DNA of 64,000 bases from Aquipseudomonas alcaligenes_A (GCA_048595745.1 CP184361.1), one strand, 5' to 3'; positions 21,600 through 29,652 are shown, counted from the first letter of the stretch. Notes: generated by a model not told the origin, from the letters alone. Made by a program: numbers and translations.

Positions 21600-22387
21600 G
21601 CCGCTACAGCGCGCCCTACTGGTGGCGCCTGATCGCCACCGCGCTGAGCTTTTCGCTGTTCGGCATCGGCGGCGTGCTGCTGCGCATCGTCGTGTTTCCG
21701 CTACTGGCACTGTTGCCCGGCGACGCCCTGGTGCGCCGCACCCGTGCGCGGGCCGTGGTCAGTCGCACCTTCTACTGGTTCGTCCAGTTCATGTACCGCA
21801 GCGGCGTGCTGACCTATGAAGTCGAAGGCGCCGAGCGCCTGGGCCGTCCGGGACAGATGGTGATAGCCAACCACCCCTCGCTGATCGACGTGGTGGTGCT
21901 GATCGCCTTCATCCGCGACGCCAACTGCGTGGTCAAGCAGAGCCTGTGGGACAATCCCAGCATGCGCGGGCCGATCCGCGCGGCAGGCTACATCAGCAAC
22001 AGCGGCAGCCTGGACATGCTCGACGAGGCTGCCGGAGCCCTGCAGCAGGGCCAGACCCTGATTGTCTTCCCCGAGGGCACGCGCACCACGCCGGGCCAGG
22101 TGCCCGAGTTCCACCGCGGCGCCGCCGCCATCGCGGTGCGCGGCGCCAGCGTGGTCACCCCGGTGGTGATCAGCGTGACGCCCACCACCCTGACCAAGGC
22201 CGAGCCCTGGTACAGCATTCCGTCGCGCCGTTTTCATTTTCGCCTGCGGGTCGGGGAGGATATCGACCCGCGGCAATTCACCGAGCAGGCTCCGCTGCCG
22301 ATTGCCTCGCGCAAGCTCAATGACCATCTGCATCAACATTTCATGAAGGAGCTCGCAACAGATGAGCGATCTGCAAACCGAGATTAA
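21572..22387 (+). CDS. 1-acyl-glycerol-3-phosphate-type acyltransferase (PlsC family, ApeD-like)
   Basis: 271 residues with an N-terminal hydrophobic anchor (about 22-50). The PlsC motifs are intact: NHPSLIDVV (HX4D) near residue 100 and FPEGTRTTPG near residue 166. It should transfer an acyl group, here probably in building the lipid anchor that carries the polyene, at the inner membrane. It overlaps its upstream neighbour by 28 bases and the downstream ACP gene by 26, indicating translational coupling. Confidence 0.85.
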   Translation: MELVAYQGLSRYSAPYWWRLIATALSFSLFGIGGVLLRIVVFPLLALLPGDALVRRTRARAVVSRTFYWFVQFMYRSGVLTYEVEGAERLGRPGQMVIANHPSLIDVVVLIAFIRDANCVVKQSLWDNPSMRGPIRAAGYISNSGSLDMLDEAAGALQQGQTLIVFPEGTRTTPGQVPEFHRGAAAIAVRGASVVTPVVISVTPTTLTKAEPWYSIPSRRFHFRLRVGEDIDPRQFTEQAPLPIASRKLNDHLHQHFMKELATDERSANRD

Positions 22388-22622
22388 GCACCTGATCATC
22401 GAGGCCCTGGGCCTGGAAGACATGGCCGCCGAAGACATCGCCGCCGACCTCACCCTGTTCGGCGAAGGCCTGGGCCTGGACTCGGTAGACGCCCTGGAGC
22501 TCGGCCTGGCCATCCAGAAGCGCTTCGGCATCAAGATCGACGCCGAAGCCAAGGACACCCGCCAGCACTTCGCCAACGTGGCCAGCCTGGCGGCTTTCGT
22601 TGCCGCCAAGCAGGCCGCCTGA
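22362..22622 (+). CDS. Acyl carrier protein (first of pair, ApeE-like)
   Basis: 86 residues, acidic, with the phosphopantetheine serine at Ser41 in GLDSVDALEL. The helix II region is intact. It carries the growing polyene on a thiol arm during type II polyketide assembly. No phosphopantetheinyl transferase lies in the cluster, so activation must come from elsewhere in the genome. Confidence 0.92.
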   Translation: MSDLQTEIKHLIIEALGLEDMAAEDIAADLTLFGEGLGLDSVDALELGLAIQKRFGIKIDAEAKDTRQHFANVASLAAFVAAKQAA

Positions 22623-22633
22623 GGAAGCCCGCA

Positions 22634-22897
22634 ATGCAAAGCCGTGAAGAGATTTTCGCCACCCTGCGCGACGCCCTGGTCGAGCTGTTCGAGCTGGACG
22701 CCGAACGCGTGACGCTGGAGGCCAACCTCTACCAAGACCTGGAGATCGACAGCATCGACGCCGTCGACCTGATCGACCACATCAAGCGCCAGACCGGCAA
22801 GAAGATCGCCGCCGAAGAGTTCAAGGCCGTACGCACCGTTGGCGATGTGGTCGAAGCCGTGTACCGGGTGGTCAATACCGAAGCGGCAGCCGGCTAA
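22634..22897 (+). CDS. Acyl carrier protein (second of pair, ApeF-like)
   Basis: 87 residues with Ser40 in the motif EIDSIDAVDL. It differs from the first carrier (DLEIDS rather than GLGLDS) and so may serve another step, such as starter loading as opposed to extension. Paired carriers are standard in aryl-polyene clusters. It lies 11 bases after the first ACP gene and 3 bases before the next gene. Confidence 0.92.
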   Translation: MQSREEIFATLRDALVELFELDAERVTLEANLYQDLEIDSIDAVDLIDHIKRQTGKKIAAEEFKAVRTVGDVVEAVYRVVNTEAAAG

Positions 22898-22900
22898 GCC

Positions 22901-23446
22901 ATGGGGCGCCTGCTTGGCCTGCTGCTGGTCATGGCCGGCCTGCTCTACCCTTTCGCCGTCTACTTCGGCATGGAGCACCTGTCACCGCGCCTGTTCGCCG
23001 CCCTGCTCGGCGGGCTGTGGCTGGCACGCGCCATCAGCCAGCGCGGCCAACCCGGCAGCCGCTGGATGGCCGGCGCCGCCCTGGCCTTCTGTGCCCTGCT
23101 CGGCCTAGCCGGTGAGCCGGCGCTGCTGCGCTGGTACCCGGTGCTGCTCAACCTGATGCTGCTGGCCCTGTTCGGCCTGTCGCTGAAGTTCGGCCCGCCG
23201 CTGGTGGAGCGTCTGGCGCGCCTGCAGGAGCCCGAACTGCCGGAACATGCCGTGCGCTACACGCGCCAGGTCACCGTCGTCTGGGCCGGCTTCTTCCTCG
23301 CCAACGGCCTGGTGGTCACGGCCCTCACCCTGTGGGCGCCGCTCGGCTGGTGGACGCTCTACACCGGGCTGATCGCCTATGCCCTGATGGGGCTGCTGTT
23401 TGCTGCTGAGTGGTTGATCCGCCAGCAGGTTAGGAGAAATGGATGA
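22901..23446 (+). CDS. Integral membrane protein of aryl-polyene clusters (COG4648-like, ApeG-like)
   Basis: 181 residues, about five hydrophobic segments (starting LLGLLLVMAGLLYPFAVYFGM), with a basic C-terminus. This small membrane protein recurs at this place, between the carriers and the acyl-activating ligase. Its biochemical role is not established as far as I know. Its stop overlaps the ligase start by four bases (ATGA). Confidence 0.8.
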   Translation: MGRLLGLLLVMAGLLYPFAVYFGMEHLSPRLFAALLGGLWLARAISQRGQPGSRWMAGAALAFCALLGLAGEPALLRWYPVLLNLMLLALFGLSLKFGPPLVERLARLQEPELPEHAVRYTRQVTVVWAGFFLANGLVVTALTLWAPLGWWTLYTGLIAYALMGLLFAAEWLIRQQVRRNG

Positions 23447-25104
23447 GCTGGCTGGGACTCGCCGAGCTGCTGCTGCACCCCCTGAGCACACGGGCCGTGG
23501 CGCTGGCGCCGGCACTCGACCACGCCCAGCTGCAACTGCGCGCCCTGCACCTGGCCGGCGCCCTGCAAGCGCGCGGCGTGCGCAGCGTGGCGCTGTATCT
23601 GGAAGACGCCGGCGAGCTGGCCATCGCCCTGCTTGGCGCCTGGCGCGCCGGCGTTACCGTGCTGCTGCCGGGCGATGCCCAGGCACAGAGCCGCCAGCGC
23701 CTGGGCGAAAAGGTCGATCTGTGGCTGGAAGGGCTCGATGGCTTCGATGGCGAGGCCCTGCCGCCTGCTGCCCTCGACCTCGATGCCTGCCGCCTTGTCC
23801 TGTGCACCTCCGGCTCCAGCGGCGAGCCCAAGCTGATCGACAAGTCCCTGCGCCAGCTGGCCAACGAGGTCGAAGCCCTGGAGCTGCTGTGGGGCCATGA
23901 CCTGGCCGGTGCGACCATCCTTGGCAGTGTCGCCGCCCAGCATATCTATGGCCTGCTGTTCCGCGTGCTCTGGCCACTGTGCGCTGGCCGGCCGTTCTGG
24001 CGCCGCGCGCTGCCATTTCCCGAAGACCTGCAGCGCGAGAGCCTGGGCCAGCCGGCATTCGCCTGGATAACGAGCCCAGCACTGCTCAAGCGCATGGGCG
24101 ACAACCTCGATTGGCAGGCCCTCAGTGCGGTGCGGCGGGTGTTCTCCTCCGGCGGCGCGCTGCCGGCGGAGGTTTGCGCCGAGCTGGGCGTGCAGCTCGG
24201 GCAGCAGCCAACGGAAATCTACGGTAGCTCCGAGACCGGCGGCATCGCCTGGCGCCAGGGCGGCGAGCTGTGGACGGCCTTCCCCGGCGTCGACCTGAGC
24301 CTGAGCGACGCAGGCGCCCTGCGCATCGCCTCGCCCTACCTGCCGGCCGGGCATGTCGAGCAGAGCATGGATGCCGCCGAGCTGCAGAGCGACGGCCGCT
24401 TCCTCCTGCGCGGCAGGCTGGACCGCATCGTCAAGCTGGAAGAAAAACGCATCTCCCTGCCCATGCTGGAGCAGGCTCTGACCCAGCACGACTGGGTCGC
24501 CGACGCCCGTCTGGGCGTAGTCCAGGAAGGCCGCGCCTTCCTCGGTGCCCTGCTGGCACTGAGCCCGGCCGGCCTGCACGTCCTGCGTAACCAGGGCCGC
24601 AAGACTGTCACCGAAACCCTGCGCAAGCATCTGGCCGGCCACTGTGAGGCCATCGCCCTGCCGCGCCGCTGGCGCCTGCTGCTGGAGCTGCCCTACAGCA
24701 ACCAGGGCAAACTGGCGCAGAGCACCGTCGATGAGCTGGTTGCCGCGCCGCGTCCGACCCAGGTCACGCCGCGCAAAGTCGAGCAGGTCGAGGGCGAATG
24801 GCAGCTGGAACTGGACGTGCCGCCGGACCTGGCCCACTTCACCGGTCACTTCCCGCAGACCCCGGTACTGCCCGGCGTGGTGCAGATCGACTGGGCACAG
24901 CGCCTGGCCCGCGAGCTGATCGCCGAGCTGCCGCCGCGCTTCTGCGGCATGGAAGTGCTCAAGTTCCAGCAGCTGGTACGCCCCGGCGACCGTATCCAGC
25001 TGACCCTGCGCTTCGACGCCGAACGCGGCAAGCTGTACTTCGCCTACCGCAACGGCGAGGCGCCGTGCTCGTCGGGACGCATCCTGCTAGGGGCGGGGCA
25101 GTGA
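23443..25104 (+). CDS. Acyl-activating AMP-ligase fused to a FabA/FabZ-like dehydratase (ApeH-ApeI-like)
   Basis: 553 residues in two parts. Residues 1 to about 440 are an ANL-family adenylating enzyme: A3 loop TSGSSGEPK, A5 IYGSSETGG, A7/A8 GRLDRIVKLEEKRISL, and A10 lysine in SNQGKLAQ. It probably activates the aromatic starter acid and loads it on a carrier protein. Residues from about 445 are a hotdog dehydratase with HFTGHFPQTPVLPGVVQID, the FabA/FabZ active-site His context. In several known clusters these are two genes; here they are one chain. An AGGAGA lies just upstream of ATG 23443. A 144-base gap containing a hairpin repeat follows. Confidence 0.88.
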   Translation: MSWLGLAELLLHPLSTRAVALAPALDHAQLQLRALHLAGALQARGVRSVALYLEDAGELAIALLGAWRAGVTVLLPGDAQAQSRQRLGEKVDLWLEGLDGFDGEALPPAALDLDACRLVLCTSGSSGEPKLIDKSLRQLANEVEALELLWGHDLAGATILGSVAAQHIYGLLFRVLWPLCAGRPFWRRALPFPEDLQRESLGQPAFAWITSPALLKRMGDNLDWQALSAVRRVFSSGGALPAEVCAELGVQLGQQPTEIYGSSETGGIAWRQGGELWTAFPGVDLSLSDAGALRIASPYLPAGHVEQSMDAAELQSDGRFLLRGRLDRIVKLEEKRISLPMLEQALTQHDWVADARLGVVQEGRAFLGALLALSPAGLHVLRNQGRKTVTETLRKHLAGHCEAIALPRRWRLLLELPYSNQGKLAQSTVDELVAAPRPTQVTPRKVEQVEGEWQLELDVPPDLAHFTGHFPQTPVLPGVVQIDWAQRLARELIAELPPRFCGMEVLKFQQLVRPGDRIQLTLRFDAERGKLYFAYRNGEAPCSSGRILLGAGQ

Positions 25105-25124
25105 GCCTGTTCGTGCCTGGCAGA

Positions 25125-25239
25125 CCCTCACCCCTGGCCCCTCTCCCAAAGGGAGAGGGGAAGCACACCTTCGCCTCCCGCACGAACAGCCCCCTCTCCC
25201 TCCGGGAGAGGGCTGGGGCGGCCGGCGTACCGGTGAGGG
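25125..25239. repeat. Nested double-hairpin intergenic repeat
   Basis: An outer pair CCCTCACC (25125-25132) / GGTGAGGG (25232-25239) encloses two hairpins: CCCCTCTCCC-AAA-GGGAGAGGGG (25138-25160) and CCCTCTCCC-TCC-GGGAGAGGG (25192-25212). The second hairpin and its right flank recur at 29262-29296 within the same cluster. The right end supplies the purine-rich GAGGGAG ahead of ATG 25249. Motifs of this kind are dispersed in Pseudomonas and related genomes. Confidence 0.85.
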
Positions 25240-25248
25240 AGCGCGCCC

Positions 25249-25983
25249 ATGCATAACCCCTGCGCCGTGATCCCGGTGTACAACCACGAGCACGCGCTGC
25301 CCGTGGTGGTCGCCGCACTGCATGAAGCCGGCCTGCCCTGCGTGCTGGTCGACGATGCCTCCAGCAGCAGCTGCGCGGCGGTGATGGACCAGCTGGCGCA
25401 ACAGGACAACACCTACCTGGTGCGCCTGCCGGTCAACCAGGGCAAGGGCGGCGCGGTCATGGCCGGCCTGCGCGAGGCGCAGCGCCTGGGCTTCACCCAC
25501 GCCCTGCAGGTGGACGCCGACGGCCAGCACGACCTGGCCGATATCGCCACCTTCCTCGCCACTTCACGCGCGCATCCACAGGCGCTGGTCTGCGGCTATC
25601 CGCAGTACGACGAAAGCGTGCCGAAGGGCCGCCTGTACGCACGCTACCTGACCCATGTATGGGTGTGGATCAACAGCCTGTCGCTGTCGATCCGCGACGC
25701 CATGTGCGGCTTTCGTGTCTACCCGCTGGCCCCCACGGTGGCACTGCTCGACAGCACCCGCCTGGGCAAGCGCATGGACTTCGACCCGGAAATTCTGGTC
25801 CGCCTGGCCTGGCGCAACCAGCCCATGCAGTGGCTGCCGACCCGCGTGCACTATCCGCTGGACGGCCTCTCGCACTTCCGTCTGCTACACGACAACGCGT
25901 TGATCTCGAAGATGCACGCCAAGCTGTTCTTCGGCATGTTGCTGCGCGCACCGCTGATCCTCTGGCGCCGGTGGCACCGATGA
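25249..25983 (+). CDS. Family 2 glycosyltransferase of the aryl-polyene cluster (ApeJ-like)
   Basis: 244 residues. The GT-A fold is shown by AVIPVYNHEHALPVVVAAL at the N-terminus, VDDASSSS, the polyprenol-transferase-like GKGGAVMAGLREA, and the metal motif DADGQHD. It likely glycosylates the polyene or its lipid anchor on the cytoplasmic face of the inner membrane; in other clusters the glycosyltransferase and acyltransferase form one ApeJ-type unit. Here the LpxL-type acyltransferase starts at the overlapping ATGA of its stop codon. Confidence 0.87.
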   Translation: MHNPCAVIPVYNHEHALPVVVAALHEAGLPCVLVDDASSSSCAAVMDQLAQQDNTYLVRLPVNQGKGGAVMAGLREAQRLGFTHALQVDADGQHDLADIATFLATSRAHPQALVCGYPQYDESVPKGRLYARYLTHVWVWINSLSLSIRDAMCGFRVYPLAPTVALLDSTRLGKRMDFDPEILVRLAWRNQPMQWLPTRVHYPLDGLSHFRLLHDNALISKMHAKLFFGMLLRAPLILWRRWHR

Positions 25984-26912
25984 GCAGGCCGAACACCGAA
26001 CACTGGGCGCGGCAACGCGAGCGCGGCAGCTTCCTGCTGATGAAGTTCACCGCCGGCGCCGTGCGTGTGCTCGGCCGCCGCGCGCTGAGTCCGTTGCTGT
26101 ATGCCATCGTCCTGTACTTCTTTGTGTTTGGCCGCCAGGCCCGGCGGAGCATCCTGCAGTACCAGCACAACCTGGCCCGCTGGGCAGAGCGACCGGACCT
26201 GGCGCCGCGCTTCGGCTCGGTGCTTGCCCAGTTCATGACCTTCGCCGACGCGCTGCTGGACAAGCTCGACGTGTGGAACGGCCGCCTCGGCCTGGATCAG
26301 ATCGCCCTGATCGACCCCGATGACCTGCGCCAGCACCTGCACGATGGCAGCCGCGGCCAGCTGCTGGTCACTGCACACCTGGGCAACCTGGAAGTCTGCC
26401 GCGCCCTCGCCGAGCTGGGCGAGAAGGTACAGATGAACGTGTTGGTGCACACCAAGCACGCCGCACAGTTCAATCGCCTACTGGGCGAGGCCGGCGCCAG
26501 TCACCTGCGCCTGATCCAGGTCAGCGAGCTGGACCCGGCCGTAATGCTGCAGCTGTCCGAGCGCCTGGAGCGCGGCGAATGGCTGGCGATCGCCGGCGAC
26601 CGCGTGCCGCTGCACGGCGGGCGCAACGTCACCGTGGACTTCCTCGGCCAGCCCGCCGCCTTCCCCCAGGGGCCCTGGCTACTGGCCGGCTTGCTGCGCT
26701 GCCCGGTCAACCTGATGCACTGCCTGAAGATCGACGGCCACTATCAGGTTCACCTGGAGAGCTTCGCCGATGCGGTGCAGTGGACGCGGCGTGACCGCGA
26801 CGCGGTGATCCACGCCTGGGTACAACGCTACGCCGAGCGCCTCGGCCAGCACTGCCTGAGCGCCCCGCGGCAATGGTTCAACTTCTACCCGTTCTGGAAT
26901 ACCCATGACTGA
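25980..26912 (+). CDS. LpxL/HtrB-family lipid acyltransferase
   Basis: 310 residues with an N-terminal membrane anchor (about 35-55, ALSPLLYAIVLYFFVFGRQAR). The family catalytic signature HX4E is present in TAHLGNLEVC and the GDR motif in AIAGDRVPLHGG. Lipid A lauroyl-type transferases use acyl-ACP, so this enzyme may place an acyl chain on the glycosylated polyene anchor. It overlaps both neighbours (4 and 8 bases). ATG 25980 is chosen because the frame's earlier starts lie inside the glycosyltransferase gene. Confidence 0.85.
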   Translation: MSRPNTEHWARQRERGSFLLMKFTAGAVRVLGRRALSPLLYAIVLYFFVFGRQARRSILQYQHNLARWAERPDLAPRFGSVLAQFMTFADALLDKLDVWNGRLGLDQIALIDPDDLRQHLHDGSRGQLLVTAHLGNLEVCRALAELGEKVQMNVLVHTKHAAQFNRLLGEAGASHLRLIQVSELDPAVMLQLSERLERGEWLAIAGDRVPLHGGRNVTVDFLGQPAAFPQGPWLLAGLLRCPVNLMHCLKIDGHYQVHLESFADAVQWTRRDRDAVIHAWVQRYAERLGQHCLSAPRQWFNFYPFWNTHD

Positions 26913-28434
26913 CCACGTGACCTTCGGCGACGCCCAGCTGACCATCGAACAGGTGGTCGCCCTGGCCCAGCGCAGCGCCCGCGCCCAGCTGCAGGGCGAT
27001 GCCGCCTTCCGCGAGAAGATCGCCAAGGGAGCGCGCTTCCTCGACACCCTGCTGGACCAGGAAGGCGTGATCTACGGCGTCACCACCGGCTACGGCGACT
27101 CCTGCGTGGTGGCGGTGCCACTGCACCAGGTCGAAGCGCTGCCTCGACACCTGTTCACCTTCCACGGTTGCGGCCTGGGCAAGCTGCTCGACGAAGCCAG
27201 CACCCGCGCCGTGCTGGCCGCGCGCCTGCAGTCGCTGTGCCATGGCGTGTCCGGGGTACGCGTGGAGCTGCTGGAGCGCCTGCAGGCCTTCCTCGAACAC
27301 GATGTGCTGCCGCTGATCCCGGAAGAAGGCTCGGTCGGTGCCAGCGGCGACCTGACCCCGCTGTCCTACGTCGCCGCCACCCTCAGCGGCGAACGCGATG
27401 TGCTCTACAAGGGCGAACGCCGCAGCGCGGCGGACGTCCACCAGGAACTTGGCTGGACACCGCTGGTGCTGCGCCCGAAGGAAGCCCTGGCACTGATGAA
27501 CGGCACCGCGGTGATGACGGCACTGGCCTGCCTGGCCTATTCGCGCGCCGACTACCTGCTGCAGCTGGCCACCCGCATCACCGCGCTCAACGTGGTGGCG
27601 CTGGAGGGCAACCCGGAACACTTCGACGAGCGCCTGTTCGCCGCCAAGCCGCACCCGGGCCAGACCCAGGTCGCCGCCTGGCTGCGCCAGGACCTGGCCG
27701 TGGTCGAGCCGCTGCCGCCGCTGCACCGCCTGCAGGACCGCTACTCGCTGCGCTGCGCGCCACACGTGCTCGGCGTGCTGGCCGACAGCCTGGGCCTGCT
27801 GCGCCAGTTCATCGAGATCGAACTGAACAGCGCCAACGACAACCCGCTGTTCGACGCCGAAACCGAGCGCACCCTGCACGGCGGGCACTTCTACGGCGGC
27901 CACATCGCCTTCGCCATGGACAGCCTGAAGAACCTGGTCGGCAACGTCGCCGACCTGCTCGATCGCCAGCTCGCCCTGCTGGTCGACACCCGCTACAACC
28001 ACGGCCTGCCGAGCAACCTGTCCGGCGCGCCGGCGGAAACCGCGATGATCAACCACGGCTTCAAGGCCGTGCAGATCGGCACCAGCGCCTGGACCGCCGA
28101 AGCGCTGAAGAACACCCTGCCGGCCAGCGTGTTCTCGCGCTCCACCGAGTGCCACAACCAGGACAAGGTGAGCATGGGCACCATCGCCGCGCGCGACGCC
28201 CTGCGCAGCCTGGAGCTGACCGAGCAGGTCGCCGCCGCCACCCTGCTGGCCGCCAATCAGGGCGTGTGGCTGCGCGAGCGCGCCGGCAAGACCGACATCC
28301 CCGCGCCGCTGGCCGCCATGCGCGAGCAGCTGGCCACGGACTTCCCGCCAGTGATCGAGGATCGCGCCCTGGAGGCCGAACTGCGCCTGTGCCTGGCGCG
28401 TATCCGCAGTCGCCATTGGAGGCTGTATGCGTAA
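26905..28434 (+). CDS. MIO-type aromatic amino acid ammonia-lyase (HAL/PAL/TAL family)
   Basis: 509 residues, the length of bacterial histidine or tyrosine ammonia-lyases. The Ala146-Ser147-Gly148 triad in GSVGASGDLTPLS forms the MIO electrophile and the catalytic Tyr is in VIYGVTTGYG (Tyr57). The substrate-ring pair reads Phe86-His87 (RHLFTFHGCG), where I recall His-Leu in a known bacterial TAL and Ser-His in HutH. The cluster context implies it makes an aryl acrylate starter (coumarate or cinnamate) rather than acting in histidine catabolism, since no hut genes are near. Actual substrate not proven. Confidence 0.87.
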   Translation: MTDHVTFGDAQLTIEQVVALAQRSARAQLQGDAAFREKIAKGARFLDTLLDQEGVIYGVTTGYGDSCVVAVPLHQVEALPRHLFTFHGCGLGKLLDEASTRAVLAARLQSLCHGVSGVRVELLERLQAFLEHDVLPLIPEEGSVGASGDLTPLSYVAATLSGERDVLYKGERRSAADVHQELGWTPLVLRPKEALALMNGTAVMTALACLAYSRADYLLQLATRITALNVVALEGNPEHFDERLFAAKPHPGQTQVAAWLRQDLAVVEPLPPLHRLQDRYSLRCAPHVLGVLADSLGLLRQFIEIELNSANDNPLFDAETERTLHGGHFYGGHIAFAMDSLKNLVGNVADLLDRQLALLVDTRYNHGLPSNLSGAPAETAMINHGFKAVQIGTSAWTAEALKNTLPASVFSRSTECHNQDKVSMGTIAARDALRSLELTEQVAAATLLAANQGVWLRERAGKTDIPAPLAAMREQLATDFPPVIEDRALEAELRLCLARIRSRHWRLYA

Positions 28435-28852
28435 GGAAGGCGTGCTGCAGGCGGAGATCGAGCTGGTCGTGCCGTTCTTCGACGTGGACATGATGGAAGT
28501 GGTCTGGCATGGCCACTACGTGAAGTACTTCGAGGAGGCGCGCTGCGCGCTGCTCGACAAGCTGGGGCACAACTACCGGCAGATGCGGGATGCGGGCTAT
28601 GCCTGGCCGATCATCGATCTGCAGCTGCGCTATATCCGTGGCGCGCAGTTTGGTCAGCGCATTCGCGTGCGCGCCGATCTGGTGGAGTGGGAGAACCGGC
28701 TGAAGATCAATTACCTGATCACCGATGTGGCGACGGGTGAGCGGATGACGCGCGGCAGCAGTGTGCAGGTGGCGGTGGAGATCACTACTCGCGAGATGCT
28801 GTTGGCATCGCCGAAGGTGTTTGTTGAGGCGGTGGAGAGGGTGTTGGCGTGA
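28427..28852 (+). CDS. 4-hydroxybenzoyl-CoA thioesterase-like protein (YbgC type, ApeK-like)
   Basis: 141-residue hotdog thioesterase with the characteristic Asp motif FDVDMMEVVWHGHYVKYFEEAR near residue 18-40. It presumably hydrolyses stalled or finished thioesters in the polyene pathway. It overlaps the ammonia-lyase by eight bases. Its stop codon is part of a GTGA that would couple to a start at 28849, but that frame runs straight into the large repeat (see 28853-29652). Confidence 0.87.
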   Translation: MRKEGVLQAEIELVVPFFDVDMMEVVWHGHYVKYFEEARCALLDKLGHNYRQMRDAGYAWPIIDLQLRYIRGAQFGQRIRVRADLVEWENRLKINYLITDVATGERMTRGSSVQVAVEITTREMLLASPKVFVEAVERVLA

Positions 28853-28971
28853 GCTTGTTGAGCCCGGCTCTGCGCCTTCTGAGCGCTCTGTTTCGCCCCG
28901 CCGGGCGAGTTGCTGACTCTTTGCTGCGCTATCGCCTAGCCTACTACCGCGGTAGCTCTTCGCTTTTTGTT

Positions 28972-29205
28972 GCGCCCCCTCGGGCGCGTCACTTTTTCTT
29001 GTTTGCCCAAGAAAAAGTAACCAAAAAGAAGGGCACCCCGACATCCGGCCCCGCCTTCGGCGCGGTTCCCTCCCTCCGGTGCCACTCCGGGGGCCGGCTT
29101 ACAAGGGCCATCCATGGCCCTTTAAGCCTCTCGCCGCATCCCTGCGGCTCGTCCCCCTGCGTAACACCTCCACTCGGCCTCCTGACGGGGACTTCAGCGC
29201 GCCTG
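28972..29205 (+). repeat. Left arm of the multi-hairpin inverted element
   Basis: About 234 bases matching the reverse complement of 29375-29610. Shared blocks include CAAGAA..AAGTAACCAAA, CCCCGACATCCGG and ACTCGGCCTCCTGACGGGG. Internal hairpins: ACTTTTTCTTG (28991-29001) / CAAGAAAAAGT (29008-29018); a short CGCC-TTC-GGCG (29052-29062); AAGGGCCAT (29103-29111) / ATGGCCCTT (29114-29122). Confidence 0.85.
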
Positions 29206-29261
29206 AAACCGGGCAGCAACACCACAAGCCAACTGGCGTCTACCCGTACGCTCGACCAGCC

Positions 29262-29282
29262 CCCTCTCCCTCTGGGAGAGGG
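29262..29282. repeat. Second copy of the CCCTCTCCC hairpin
   Basis: CCCTCTCCC-TCT-GGGAGAGGG lies in the spacer of the inverted element and is followed by TTGGGGTGAGGGAG, as in the copy near 25192-25240. Confidence 0.85.
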
Positions 29283-29374
29283 TTGGGGTGAGGGAGCCTT
29301 CTTGTGCGCGCCCGTTCGCGAGCAGAGCTCGCCCCTGCAGACCGCTCGCGGGTTTCACCCGCCCTACGAAGCGG

Positions 29375-29610
29375 CAGGCGCGCCGACTCCCCGTCAGGAG
29401 GCCGAGTGCAGGCGCTGCGCAGGGGGACGCGAGGCAGGACGCCGAGCGAGCCACGAAGGGACAGGGACGTCCCTTCGTGGCGTGCCCCCGGAGCAGTGCC
29501 GAAGCGAGGGAAGTCTGGCCGCAGGCCAGACCCGGATGTCGGGGGGCCCTTCTTCTTTGGTTACTTTCTTCTTGGGCAAGCAAGAAGAAAGTAACTCGCC
29601 CGGGGGGGCG
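29375..29610 (-). repeat. Right arm of the multi-hairpin inverted element
   Basis: Diverged inverted copy of 28972-29205. Its hairpins occupy the same places but with different, still complementary sequences: CCACGAAGGGAC (29451-29462) / GTCCCTTCGTGG (29469-29480), 12 bp; GTCTGGCC (29513-29520) / GGCCAGAC (29524-29531), 8 bp; TTACTTTCTTCTTG (29561-29574) / CAAGAAGAAAGTAA (29581-29594), 14 bp. All three stems are perfect. Confidence 0.85.
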
Positions 29611-29652
29611 AAACCCAAAACCAAGGCCAGCTCGGCAATCAGCCAAGTACTC

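Larger units (their letters stand above)
28853..29652. other. 800-base gene-free gap in the cluster, filled by an inverted-repeat element
   Basis: No convincing gene is present. Frames are open by chance in this GC-rich DNA; one runs in frame from 28849 into the LolA-like gene, but its sequence (for example repeated KKK/KQEE segments and Pro/Arg-rich stretches) follows the repeat and does not resemble a protein family. Both ends share a 21-base inverted terminal segment (28891-28911 against 29593-29613, one mismatch). The inside consists of two diverged inverted arms and a central spacer with another copy of the CCCTCTCCC hairpin (29262-29282). Confidence 0.8.

Noticed and set aside
25105..25248. 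CRISPR-like array from the repeated CCCTCTCCC units
   Set aside because: There are only two units of differing spacing, each is itself a hairpin, and no cas genes occur.
26905..28434. Calling the ammonia-lyase hutH
   Set aside because: There are no other histidine-utilisation genes, the gene overlaps polyketide genes on both sides, and the selectivity pair is not that of HutH.
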